Source: an uncultured Pseudomonadota bacterium (GTDB lineage Bacteria; Pseudomonadota; Gammaproteobacteria; Burkholderiales; SCOH01). Taken from it: a stretch of DNA of 6,397 nt. Position numbers and translations under genes: made by a program. The stretch is taken from the NCBI GenBank assembly GCA_937863215.1, contig CALMFQ010000420.1:1-6397 (forward strand), in the 5' to 3' direction. Positions 1-6,397 of this stretch are shown piece after piece. The notes under the pieces were generated by a model. That model ran no database searches. It had not been told where the DNA came from and was given only the letters and a program-made list of their open reading frames with translations. Every line of letters begins with the position of its first letter. Within the stretch, counting starts at the first letter, position 1.

Positions 1-806
1 GGCCTGTCTCAGTGTCCGTTACGGCAACGCCAACGGCGCCGGCCGCCGCTGCGTGGCCCGGCGCCAGTCACGTGCGCAAGGTGCTGCTGCTGGAAGGCTG
101 CGTACAGCCGGCGCTGGCGCCGAACATCAACGCCGCGCTGGCGCGGATACTGGACCGGCTGGATATCCAGCCGCTGACCTTGCCCGGTTGTTGCGGCGCG
201 GTCAGCCAGCATCTCAGCCATGGCGCCGATGCGCGCCGGCAGATGCGGCGCTTGATCGATGCCTGCTGGCCGCTGGTGGACGCCGGCATCGAGGCCATCG
301 TCATCACTGCCAGCGGTTGTGGCGCGATGCTGAAGGACTATGGCTATCTGCTGCGCGACGATCCGGACTATGCCGGACGGGCGCAGCGCGTCAGCGCCCT
401 GGCGCGCGATCCGGTAGAGCTGCTGGCACCGCTGAGCGGCGAACTGGCGCCGTTGCTGCGCATTGCGCCGGCAGTGCCGCTGGTGTTCCAGTCGCCGTGT
501 TCGCTGCAACACGGCCAAAAGCTCCAGGGCACGGTAGAGGCGCTGCTGCAGACGCTCGGTTGCGAGCTGCAGCCGGTGGCCGATGCGCATCTGTGCTGCG
601 GCTCGGCCGGCACTTATTCGCTGCTGCAGCCGCAATTGTCGGAACGCTTGCGCGCGGCCAAGCTGGCCAATCTGACTGCCGGCCAGCCGCAGCTGATCCT
701 GTCGGCCAATATCGGCTGCATGCATTACCTGCAGGCCGCGACCGATATACCGGTCAGGCATTGGCTGGAGTTTGTTGCGGCCCGGCTTGCGGTGCCGCCC
801 GGTTAG
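1..806 (+). CDS. glcF: Glycolate oxidase iron-sulfur subunit GlcF, C-terminal part (5' truncated by window edge)
   Basis: GlcF is the Fe-S subunit of the GlcDEF glycolate oxidase, which oxidises glycolate to glyoxylate and passes electrons to the respiratory chain. About 268 residues are visible; the E. coli protein has about 407, so the N-terminal part with the two 4Fe-4S clusters is missing. The frame is open to the left edge, so the GTG at 12 is not the real start. Numbering from that codon, two cysteine-rich CCG-type domains follow. The first has Cys30 (EGCVQPALAPN), Cys60-Cys61-Gly62 and Cys103 (ASGCGA). The second has Cys163 (SPCSLQH), Cys195-Cys196-Gly197 (HLCCGSAGTY) and Cys236 (ANIGC). 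These stretches closely match E. coli GlcF as I remember it. The C-terminal PVRHWLEFV segment also matches, so the 3' end is intact. glcD and glcE would be expected to the left. The stop is TAG at 804-806, 87 bases before the next start. Confidence 0.93.
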   Translation, partial: PVSVSVTATPTAPAAAAWPGASHVRKVLLLEGCVQPALAPNINAALARILDRLDIQPLTLPGCCGAVSQHLSHGADARRQMRRLIDACWPLVDAGIEAIVITASGCGAMLKDYGYLLRDDPDYAGRAQRVSALARDPVELLAPLSGELAPLLRIAPAVPLVFQSPCSLQHGQKLQGTVEALLQTLGCELQPVADAHLCCGSAGTYSLLQPQLSERLRAAKLANLTAGQPQLILSANIGCMHYLQAATDIPVRHWLEFVAARLAVPPG

Positions 807-832
807 GATTTTCCGGCCTGACTTTCTATAAA
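803..832 (+). promoter_or_regulatory. Possible sigma70 promoter for the chemoreceptor gene
   Basis: TATAAA at 827-832 matches the -10 consensus at five of six positions. The best -35 with tolerable spacing is TTAGGA at 803-808, 18 bases upstream and only three of six matches, overlapping the glcF stop codon. A start near 839 would give a leader of about 55 bases. The -10 stands out in a GC-rich spacer, but the weak -35 makes this tentative. The receptor could also be read through from glcF, as I see no convincing terminator between them. Confidence 0.3.
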
Positions 833-882
833 CAATGCAGTCACCGCGGCAGGAGCTGGCCGCAGCACGATACATAAAGCTT

Positions 883-888
883 GAGGAG
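883..888 (+). promoter_or_regulatory. Shine-Dalgarno deciding the chemoreceptor start
   Basis: GAGGAG ends five bases before the ATG at 894. The in-frame GTG at 888 uses the last base of this motif and has no upstream ribosome binding site of its own, so ATG 894 is the better start. Confidence 0.75.
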
Positions 889-893
889 TGGCC

Positions 894-2693
894 ATGAACG
901 GTTTCTGGCGAATTTATTACAGCATCGAAAAAAACTTTTTCCATTCACTGACGCGCAAGCTCAACAGTCTGGCGCTGGTTGCCATCGGCCAGATCGTCAT
1001 CATGTGGGCTGTGTATGCCGCCTACTCGGATGTGCTGGCGGCGCTGCGAAAGGCGCATATCGATCCGGCGCTGCTGGGCGACATTGCGCACGAGCTGGAT
1101 ATTTCCTGCTATTTCCTGCTGACGCTAAGCAGCCTGTCGGTGCTGTTCACGCTGTTCATGATCTGGTACTTGCGCTACCTGATCGTGCGCCCGATCAAGC
1201 ACATCATCCGCTGTTTCGACGACATCAGCAGCGGCGCCGGCGATTTGTCGCGCGATATTCCGGCAACCACCAACGATGAACTGCGCACGCTGTCGGAAAG
1301 CCACAACCGCTTCCTCGCCAAGCTGCGCGAAATCATCGGCAGCGTGCGCGAAATGACAGTGGAAATCTCGATCCAGTCGGCCCGTTTGCTGAAAAGCATC
1401 CGCGACACCAACCAGTCGGCATCGACCCAGGACGAGCTGGCCGAGCGCGTTTACGCTGCCAGCGGCGAAACCACCCACAGCGTCAACGACGTGACCCGGC
1501 GCGCCCACGACGTAGCGCTGAAAACCAGTGAAAACCTCGACGTGGCGCGTGCTTCGTATGCCGAGCTGCTGCAACTCACCAGCCAGATCAACGAGGTCAG
1601 CACCAAGGTGTCGAATTTCAGCAATACCGTGAGTGCGCTGCGCGAGCGCTCCGACAGCATCAAGACCATTGTCGATCTGATCAAGGATGTGTCGGGCCAG
1701 ACCAATTTGCTGGCGCTGAATGCTGCAATCGAGGCAGCGCGCGCCGGTGAGGCAGGGCGCGGTTTTGCGGTGGTGGCGGACGAGGTGCGCAAGCTGGCGG
1801 AACGGGTGCGGCAGGCAACCGAGGATATTTCGCACGATATCGACTCGATGCTGGAGGAGGTCGATATCACCTTCAACGAAACTGCGGTGATCAACCGGCA
1901 GACGCTGGCGGCACGCGACGTGATCGACAAGTCGTCGCAGAATTTTTCCAAGATGGTGGGCGATTTCGAGTCGGCCACGGTGAACCTGACCGAAATCGCA
2001 GCGCAGGTGGAGTCGGTCTCGAGCGCCAACAATGCCGTCAACGCCAATGTGTCGGGAATCCGCGATCTGACCCATCTGGTGCGCGAGCGCATGGCTACTA
2101 CCGAAACCTCGGTGCGCGATCTGAGCGAAGCGTCGGATCAGGTGCAGCAGCTGATCGGCCGCTTCATCGTCGGTGTCGGCGAATTCGATCACGCGATCCA
2201 GCACGTGGTGGCCTATCGCGACCGGATGCAGCAGCGTATCGCCGAGCTGAAGCAGGGCGGGCTCAACGTGTTCGACCAGCGCTACCGCCCGATTCCCGAT
2301 ACCCAGCCGGCAAAATACCGGACCGATTACGACGAGGTGTTTGCGCGCGAATTCCAGCCGCAGTACGACAAGCTGGCACGCGAAATCGACGGTGGCAAGT
2401 TTGCGCTGCTGGTGGATGCCAACGGCTACGGCCCGAGCCACAACAGCTGGTATTCGCAGCGCCTGACCGGCGATGCCAAAACCGATCTGGTCAACAGCCG
2501 CGACAAACGCATTTTCAACGATCCGGCCGGGCTGCGCGCGGCCAGGAATACCCTGCCGTTCCTGCTGCAGACGTATATGCGCGATACCGGCGAGATCATG
2601 ACCGAACTGGATGTGCCGCTGTATATCGATGGCCGCCACTGGGGCAATCTGCGCTTCGGCTTCGATGCCCATGTGCTGATGCAACGCAGTTGA
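894..2693 (+). CDS. Methyl-accepting chemotaxis protein with HAMP domain and C-terminal putative sensor domain
   Basis: A 599-residue inner-membrane chemoreceptor that should control CheA kinase through CheW. Visible parts in order: short cytoplasmic N-terminus; TM1 about 25-44; a periplasmic loop of only about 26 residues (45-70); TM2 about 71-93; HAMP about 94-147, with the RPI motif at 99-101; then the coiled-coil signalling domain to about 425. The hairpin tip that contacts CheA/CheW is canonical at 265-303 (SGQTNLLALNAAIEAARAGE, then GRGFAVVADEVRKLAE). The arms on either side are similar, roughly 135-140 residues. From about 430 a further domain follows: FALLVDANGYGPSHN at 503-517, KRIF at 538-541, a LLQTYMRDTGEIM segment and GRHWG at 580-584. 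I know this pattern from the ends of many proteobacterial receptors and read it as a Cache/PAS-like sensor fold, which is inference. The loop is too short for a normal periplasmic ligand domain, so sensing is probably cytoplasmic. There is no C-terminal CheR-binding pentapeptide. Ligand unknown. Confidence 0.95.
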   Translation: MNGFWRIYYSIEKNFFHSLTRKLNSLALVAIGQIVIMWAVYAAYSDVLAALRKAHIDPALLGDIAHELDISCYFLLTLSSLSVLFTLFMIWYLRYLIVRPIKHIIRCFDDISSGAGDLSRDIPATTNDELRTLSESHNRFLAKLREIIGSVREMTVEISIQSARLLKSIRDTNQSASTQDELAERVYAASGETTHSVNDVTRRAHDVALKTSENLDVARASYAELLQLTSQINEVSTKVSNFSNTVSALRERSDSIKTIVDLIKDVSGQTNLLALNAAIEAARAGEAGRGFAVVADEVRKLAERVRQATEDISHDIDSMLEEVDITFNETAVINRQTLAARDVIDKSSQNFSKMVGDFESATVNLTEIAAQVESVSSANNAVNANVSGIRDLTHLVRERMATTETSVRDLSEASDQVQQLIGRFIVGVGEFDHAIQHVVAYRDRMQQRIAELKQGGLNVFDQRYRPIPDTQPAKYRTDYDEVFAREFQPQYDKLAREIDGGKFALLVDANGYGPSHNSWYSQRLTGDAKTDLVNSRDKRIFNDPAGLRAARNTLPFLLQTYMRDTGEIMTELDVPLYIDGRHWGNLRFGFDAHVLMQRS

Positions 2694-2698
2694 TCCTG

Positions 2699-2721
2699 TC
2701 GTTCCGGCCTTGTCGGAACGG
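2699..2721. other. Small inverted repeat after the chemoreceptor gene
   Basis: GTTCCG at 2701-2706 pairs with CGGAAC at 2714-2719 around a 7-base loop. C2700-G2720 and a T2699-G2721 wobble extend it on the + strand RNA. It starts six bases after the receptor's stop codon. No T-run follows on either strand, so it is not a standard intrinsic terminator. It may protect the 3' end or help termination together with the larger hairpin at 2758-2797. Confidence 0.4.
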
Positions 2722-2757
2722 GAATCCGCGACGCTGAGGCCCGTAGCGCCCGGTTTC

Positions 2758-2797
2758 TGTTGTCGTCAGTTTTGCGGCCGTGAAACTGACGGCAGCA
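2758..2797. terminator. Long hairpin between convergent genes, possible U-tract-less terminator
   Basis: GTCAGTTT at 2765-2772 pairs perfectly with AAACTGAC at 2783-2790 around a 10-base loop. Pairing continues outward to 2758 and 2797, giving 15 pairs including two G-U wobbles in the + strand RNA. In the - strand RNA those wobbles become A-C mismatches, so the fold is more stable for the receptor transcript. The hairpin lies four bases beyond the kinase stop codon. Neither side has a T-run, so calling it a terminator rests on its position and stem length. Confidence 0.4.
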
Positions 2798-2801
2798 CGG
2801 C

Positions 2802-5800
2802 CTAGCGCTGCGGGTGACTGCCGCTGAGCTGCACCAGCAGCGCCGCCAGACTGGTCAGCGCCTGTTCGGTCTGCAGCACCAGGCGCTGGCAGGCTTCTGC
2901 ATCGCTGCTGCGCGTTGCGTGTTCCAGCTGTTCACACAGCTTGCCGACGTCGTTGGCGCCCATTTGCCGGCACAACCCTTTCAGCTTGTGTGCGGTGCGA
3001 TTGAGATTGCTCCAGTCGGCTGCCGCCAACTGTGTCTGCAAATCGCAACAGGCTTCGCTGGCGCTGCTGCCGAACAGGGTTACCAGTTCCTGCAGCATAT
3101 CGGCACCGATGGCTTCGACCAGCGTGCGCAAACCGGATTCCACCGCAGCTACGTCGATTGCAAACTGCAGTGGGGCGGCCACTGCGGCCTCGGCGGCCGG
3201 TGCCGTGACAGCGGGTTCGGCGCTTGCCGCTGCGCTGGCCGGAGGCGCCGACAGTGTCGTGTTCAGCACCCATTTGCGAAAAACGTCTTCCAGTTTATCG
3301 GCGGTGAACGGTTTGGTGACAAAGTCGTCCATGCCGGAATCCAGCGCATTCTGCCGGTCTTCGGCAAACGCATTGGCGGTCAGCGCGACAATCGGCACCC
3401 GGCTGTGCGGTGGCGGCAGCGTGCGGATATTGCGCGTGGCGTCGAAGCCGTCCATCTCCGGCATCTGGCAGTCCATCAGGATCAGGTTGTAATCGGCGCG
3501 CGCAGCGGCCTTGACTGCCTCGACCCCGTTGCCGGCAATATCGACACGGCAGCCGAGCCGTTCCAGCATCAGTACCGCGACTTTCTGGTTCACCAGATTG
3601 TCTTCCACCAGCAGAATGCGCGGCTTGGCGGCAGCAATCGCCTCCTTCAGCGTGTGCTGGGTAATCAGCCCCTGGCCGCGATCGGGATGGGCGAACAGCG
3701 TTTGCAGGCAGTGCAGCAGCTGCTCGCGGTGGATCGGCTTGCTCAGGTAAGCGGAAAACTCGGCCTCGCGCGCTTCTGCAGCGTGCCCCTTGTAGGTGGC
3801 GCTGCTCAGCAGCAGCAGCGGAATCGCGGCAGTGCGCGGAGCGCTTTTCAGGCGGCGCGCCAGCGCCATGCCGTTCATGTGCGGCATTTCATCGTCGATG
3901 ACGATGCAGTCGGGCACGGTGGCGTTGCTGCTGAGCCAGTGAATCGCACCGAGACCGCTGTCGGCGCTGGCGTAGTCCATGCCGGCTGCCTGCAGCGTCT
4001 GGCAGATCATTTCGCGATTGAGCGGATGGTCGTCCACTACCAGCACGAATTTACCGCTGCACAGCTGCGCGGCGTTGTCGGGTGCGGTGCGCGGCGCTGT
4101 TTGCTGGATGATTTCCAGCGGGATGGTGAACCAGAAGCAGGTACCTTCGCCGAGCTGGCTTTCCACGCCGATATCGCCGTCCATCGCCTGCACCAGCCGT
4201 TTGCAGATCGACAGTCCGAGGCCGGTGCCGCCGTAGCGGCGCGTGGTCGATGCATCGGCCTGGATGAACGGCTGGAACAGCTTGCCGGCCACGTCGTCGG
4301 GAATGCCGATGCCGGTGTCGCGCACCAGCACCAGCAGCCGCAGCTGCCTGTCGATCACTTCGGCCCGCGTCACGTGTACTGCGACACTGCCGCTTTCGGT
4401 GAACTTGATACCGTTGTTGAGCAGATTCAGCAGGATCTGCCGCAAGCGCCCAGGGTCGCCCTTGACCCGGTCCGGCACGCCGGCATCGACCAGGCATACC
4501 AGTTCCAGCTTCTTGAACGCAGCTTTTTCGGCAACGATGTCGAGCGTGTTTTCGATGATGCCGCGAATGTCGAATTCGATCGATTCGAAATCCAGCTTGC
4601 CGGCTTCGATCTTGGAGAAGTCGAGAATTTCGTTGATCAGCGTCAGCAGTGCGTCGCCGGAAAAGCGGATGCCGCGCACATAGTCGGTCTGGTCTGCCGC
4701 CAGCGGTGTATCCAGCAGCAGCGAGGTAAAGCCGATCACCGCGTTCATCGGTGTGCGGATTTCGTGGCTCATGTTGGCAAGGAATTCGGATTTGGCCCGA
4801 TTGGCGCGCTCCGCTTCCTGTTTTGCCAGTTGCAGCGCCTGCAGCGTTTCCTGGCGCGCCGCTTCGGTGTGGATGGCTTCGATCAGGCGCGCACAGGTGC
4901 CGATCATCGGCATCAGGAAATCCACCAGGTTCTCGTCGTAACCGCCCGGCCGGTTGGCCAGGCCGATCATGCCGATCAGCTCGCCATTGATGCGCAACGG
5001 CAGGCCGAGAAACGCCTCCAGCGTTGCCGGTGCGGCCGGCAGATCGCTACGCCGCGCATCGTGCGCCGGGTCGTTGCAGATCAGCGCTTCGCCGCGCCGC
5101 AGCACATGGCCGTACAGCGTATCGAGGTCGCGCAGCGCAATTGCCTGCTGGGTCGCCGCCTGCTGCGGCTGGCTGGCATGCGCTACGGCGAAGGTGTTGA
5201 GCCACGGCTGCTGTTGTTTGTCGTGCAACACCTCGCCGATAAAGCCATAACGGCTGTCGCTGAGGTCGAGCAATTCCTGCAGCAGATTGCCGAACACGGC
5301 CTGCGCCGGCATCTGCGTGATCATCTGTCCCTGGCTGCGCGAGATGGCTTCGAGGATGTGGTGGCTGCGCCTGATTTCGAATTCGGCCTGCTGGCGTTCG
5401 ATCACGCTGCCGGCCCAGCGCGACAGCAGGCGCATGAATTCGCGGTCGGCGGCATCGAAATGCTGGCTGTAGGGCTGATTCGAGCTGAAATTGACCGTAC
5501 CCCAGACCTGGCCGTTCACCTGTAGCGGCACCCCGATATACGCCTGCAGGCCGAATTGGAGGTAGCACGGATGGCCGGCAAATTCGCCACTGCCGGCGTG
5601 TTCGATGCTCAGCAGCTCGTTGCGTGCCAGGGTCGAGGCACAGTAGGTGTCGCCGAGCGCGAATACCCGGCCGGGGCCGATGGCGCCATCCGGCGAGTGT
5701 GCGGCAAACACGCGGTAGCAATCGCCTTCCACCTGGCTGATCAGCCCCAGCTGCAGTCCCAGCGATTCGGCCCCGAGCCGCAGGGCGCTTTGCAGCTGGC

Positions 5801-6257
5801 TCACCAGATCGCGCACCGGCAATGCGGCGATTTCCGCCAGCAGCCGCATACGCGTCTCGCTGCGCTGTTTTGCCTGCCAGGCCTGCTGTTGCTGGGTGAT
5901 GTCGCGCACCGAGCCGAGCGCATAGGCGATGCCGTCGCTGCCCTGAAACAGCGAAACCGCCAGCTCGATATCGATTTCGCTACCGTCGCTGCGCAAGGCC
6001 CGTAGCTGGCGCACCTTGCCGAGTTTGTTGCTAATCCCGGTGGCAGCGTAGCGTGCCATTGCCCGTTGTGCGGCAGCCCGCTCTGCAACGGGGGTAAGCA
6101 GATCATGCACGTCGCACTGCAGCGCTTCGGCCGCGCTGAAGCCGAATGTCTGTGTTGCTGCGTTGTTCCAGGCGACGATCCGGCCGTCCAGCTGCGTCAG
6201 GATCAGCGGATCGATCGATGCGTTGATCAGAGCCTGGATATCGGAAGAAATGCTCAT
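2802..6257 (-). CDS. Soluble hybrid histidine kinase, PAS-GAF-GAF-HisKA-HATPase-REC-REC-Hpt
   Basis: A 1151-residue multistep phosphorelay sensor kinase with no transmembrane segment or signal peptide, so it should sense a cytoplasmic signal. Domains in order: PAS about 5-122 (GRIVAWNNAA, ending VRDITQQ); GAF about 140-295; second GAF about 310-465 (SRYGFIGEVL, then LGLPLRINGELIGMIGLANR); a helical linker; HisKA with phosphoacceptor His498 in SHEIRTPMN; HATPase_c with N-box Asn611, G1 box from Asp647 (DTGIGIP) and G2 box 676-682 (GGTGLGL). Receiver 1 has Asp742-Asp743, acceptor Asp788 and Lys840. Receiver 2 has Glu885-Asp886, acceptor Asp929 and Lys982. An Ala/Pro-rich linker, about 1000-1030, leads to an Hpt domain with His1090 (AHKLKG). 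All catalytic and relay residues are present, so kinase and relay should work. ATG 6257 is preferred because PAS begins right after it, but it lacks a Shine-Dalgarno. The frame stays open to a TTG at 6320 that sits in the neighbour's terminator. The partner regulator and the signal are unknown. It ends facing the chemoreceptor gene. Confidence 0.95.
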   Translation of the reverse strand: MSISSDIQALINASIDPLILTQLDGRIVAWNNAATQTFGFSAAEALQCDVHDLLTPVAERAAAQRAMARYAATGISNKLGKVRQLRALRSDGSEIDIELAVSLFQGSDGIAYALGSVRDITQQQQAWQAKQRSETRMRLLAEIAALPVRDLVSQLQSALRLGAESLGLQLGLISQVEGDCYRVFAAHSPDGAIGPGRVFALGDTYCASTLARNELLSIEHAGSGEFAGHPCYLQFGLQAYIGVPLQVNGQVWGTVNFSSNQPYSQHFDAADREFMRLLSRWAGSVIERQQAEFEIRRSHHILEAISRSQGQMITQMPAQAVFGNLLQELLDLSDSRYGFIGEVLHDKQQQPWLNTFAVAHASQPQQAATQQAIALRDLDTLYGHVLRRGEALICNDPAHDARRSDLPAAPATLEAFLGLPLRINGELIGMIGLANRPGGYDENLVDFLMPMIGTCARLIEAIHTEAARQETLQALQLAKQEAERANRAKSEFLANMSHEIRTPMNAVIGFTSLLLDTPLAADQTDYVRGIRFSGDALLTLINEILDFSKIEAGKLDFESIEFDIRGIIENTLDIVAEKAAFKKLELVCLVDAGVPDRVKGDPGRLRQILLNLLNNGIKFTESGSVAVHVTRAEVIDRQLRLLVLVRDTGIGIPDDVAGKLFQPFIQADASTTRRYGGTGLGLSICKRLVQAMDGDIGVESQLGEGTCFWFTIPLEIIQQTAPRTAPDNAAQLCSGKFVLVVDDHPLNREMICQTLQAAGMDYASADSGLGAIHWLSSNATVPDCIVIDDEMPHMNGMALARRLKSAPRTAAIPLLLLSSATYKGHAAEAREAEFSAYLSKPIHREQLLHCLQTLFAHPDRGQGLITQHTLKEAIAAAKPRILLVEDNLVNQKVAVLMLERLGCRVDIAGNGVEAVKAAARADYNLILMDCQMPEMDGFDATRNIRTLPPPHSRVPIVALTANAFAEDRQNALDSGMDDFVTKPFTADKLEDVFRKWVLNTTLSAPPASAAASAEPAVTAPAAEAAVAAPLQFAIDVAAVESGLRTLVEAIGADMLQELVTLFGSSASEACCDLQTQLAAADWSNLNRTAHKLKGLCRQMGANDVGKLCEQLEHATRSSDAEACQRLVLQTEQALTSLAALLVQLSGSHPQR

Positions 6258-6291
6258 GCAGGAGACAAGGGCGGGATTGGGCTTGATCTGC

Positions 6292-6320
6292 AGTTTAGGC
6301 AATTCCGCGCCGCCAAACAA
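6292..6320 (-). promoter_or_regulatory. Possible promoter of the hybrid kinase gene
   Basis: Read on the - strand, TTGTTT (6320-6315) and TAAACT (6297-6292) are separated by exactly 17 bases. They match the sigma70 -35 and -10 consensus at three and four of six positions. Transcription would start near 6285, leaving a leader of about 27 bases before ATG 6257. The -35 would overlap the T-run of the upstream gene's terminator. The matches are weak and the call rests mainly on spacing and position. Confidence 0.25.
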
Positions 6321-6345
6321 AAAAACCCGCCTTGCGGGCGGGCTT
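6315..6345 (-). terminator. Intrinsic terminator of the right-hand - strand gene
   Basis: On the - strand, GCCCGCC (6343-6337) pairs with GGCGGGT (6331-6325, the outermost pair a G-U) around a CGCAA loop. Two more A-T pairs lie outside. A run of seven T (6325-6319), then G and TTT, follows. It begins 19 bases beyond the TAA at 6365-6367. This is a textbook Rho-independent terminator and should separate that gene's transcript from the kinase gene. Confidence 0.9.
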
Positions 6346-6364
6346 GTGCCGGTGTGGGCAGGTG

Positions 6365-6397
6365 TTACTTGGCCCAGCTGTCCCTGAGGCCGACGGT
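6365..6397 (-). CDS. C-terminal end of an unidentified protein (truncated by window edge)
   Basis: The last ten codons and stop of a gene entering from the right edge. They read TVGLRDSWAK followed by TAA at 6365-6367. The strong terminator just downstream, on the same strand, supports this frame; the other two - strand frames show no stop before the terminator. Ten residues are too few for me to name the family. Confidence 0.6.
   Translation of the reverse strand, partial: TVGLRDSWAK

Noticed and set aside
846..863. GCGGC/GCCGC hairpin as a glcF terminator
   Set aside because: Only five pairs and no T-run afterwards; such stems are common by chance in GC-rich DNA.
829..873. Sigma28 (flagellar) promoter for the chemoreceptor, from TAAA at 829 and CGATA at 868
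   Set aside because: The spacing is about 33 bases instead of about 15, and no other TAAA is correctly placed.
888..893. GTG at 888 as the chemoreceptor start
   Set aside because: It overlaps the Shine-Dalgarno that is ideally placed for ATG 894.
9..944. A 311-codon open frame on the - strand over glcF and the spacer
   Set aside because: Arg/Gln-rich with no domain, and the + strand matches GlcF throughout.
1125..2684. A 519-codon open frame on the - strand, antisense to the chemoreceptor
   Set aside because: Same low-information composition; the + strand encodes a textbook chemoreceptor across the whole stretch.
2814..5525. A 903-codon open frame on the + strand, antisense to the kinase gene
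   Set aside because: Its translation is rich in Gln, Arg, His and Ala with no recognisable domain, whereas the opposite strand encodes a complete kinase with all motifs. It is a shadow of GC-rich codon bias.
6299..6315. Sigma54-like TGGC...TTGC pair upstream of the kinase
   Set aside because: The GG and GC doublets are separated by 12 bases instead of the required 10.
1..6397. Neisseria-type DNA uptake sequences (GCCGTCTGAA or its complement)
   Set aside because: None seen on reading both strands, so the repeats between the convergent genes are not uptake-sequence terminators of that kind.

Overview
This 6.4-kb window comes from a GC-rich (about 60% by eye) Gram-negative bacterium. Protein style (glycolate oxidase GlcF, a HAMP chemoreceptor, a multi-receiver hybrid kinase) and codon use suggest a betaproteobacterium, possibly a Neisseriales/Chromobacteriaceae-type free-living species. 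That placement is inference from protein resemblance only. I saw no mobile element, CRISPR array, tRNA or rRNA.

Layout from left to right. (1) Positions 1-806, + strand: the C-terminal two thirds of glcF, the iron-sulfur subunit of glycolate oxidase; its N-terminal ferredoxin-like part lies outside the window. (2) 807-893: a short spacer with a possible -10 element and a good Shine-Dalgarno. (3) 894-2693, + strand: a 599-residue methyl-accepting chemotaxis protein with almost no periplasmic domain and a probable sensor domain at its cytoplasmic C-terminus. (4) 2694-2801: a convergent intergenic region with two inverted repeats, the larger forming a 15-bp stem. (5) 2802-6257, - strand: a 1151-residue soluble hybrid histidine kinase, PAS-GAF-GAF-HisKA-HATPase-REC-REC-Hpt. 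(6) 6258-6364: the kinase leader, which also holds a strong intrinsic terminator belonging to the next - strand gene. (7) 6365-6397: the last ten codons of that gene, not identified.

Functionally the window joins one metabolic gene (glycolate to glyoxylate oxidation) to two signalling proteins. The chemoreceptor should signal to a CheA/CheW array encoded elsewhere. The kinase has a complete His-Asp-His-Asp phosphorelay up to the Hpt domain and needs an external response regulator. No cognate regulator, cheA/cheW or output gene is visible, so any link between the three genes is only positional. The most unusual points are the C-terminal placement of the chemoreceptor's putative sensor domain, the kinase start region (no Shine-Dalgarno, and its promoter may reuse the neighbour's terminator T-run), and the competing inverted repeats between the convergent genes. 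I found nothing that amounts to a clearly new system.
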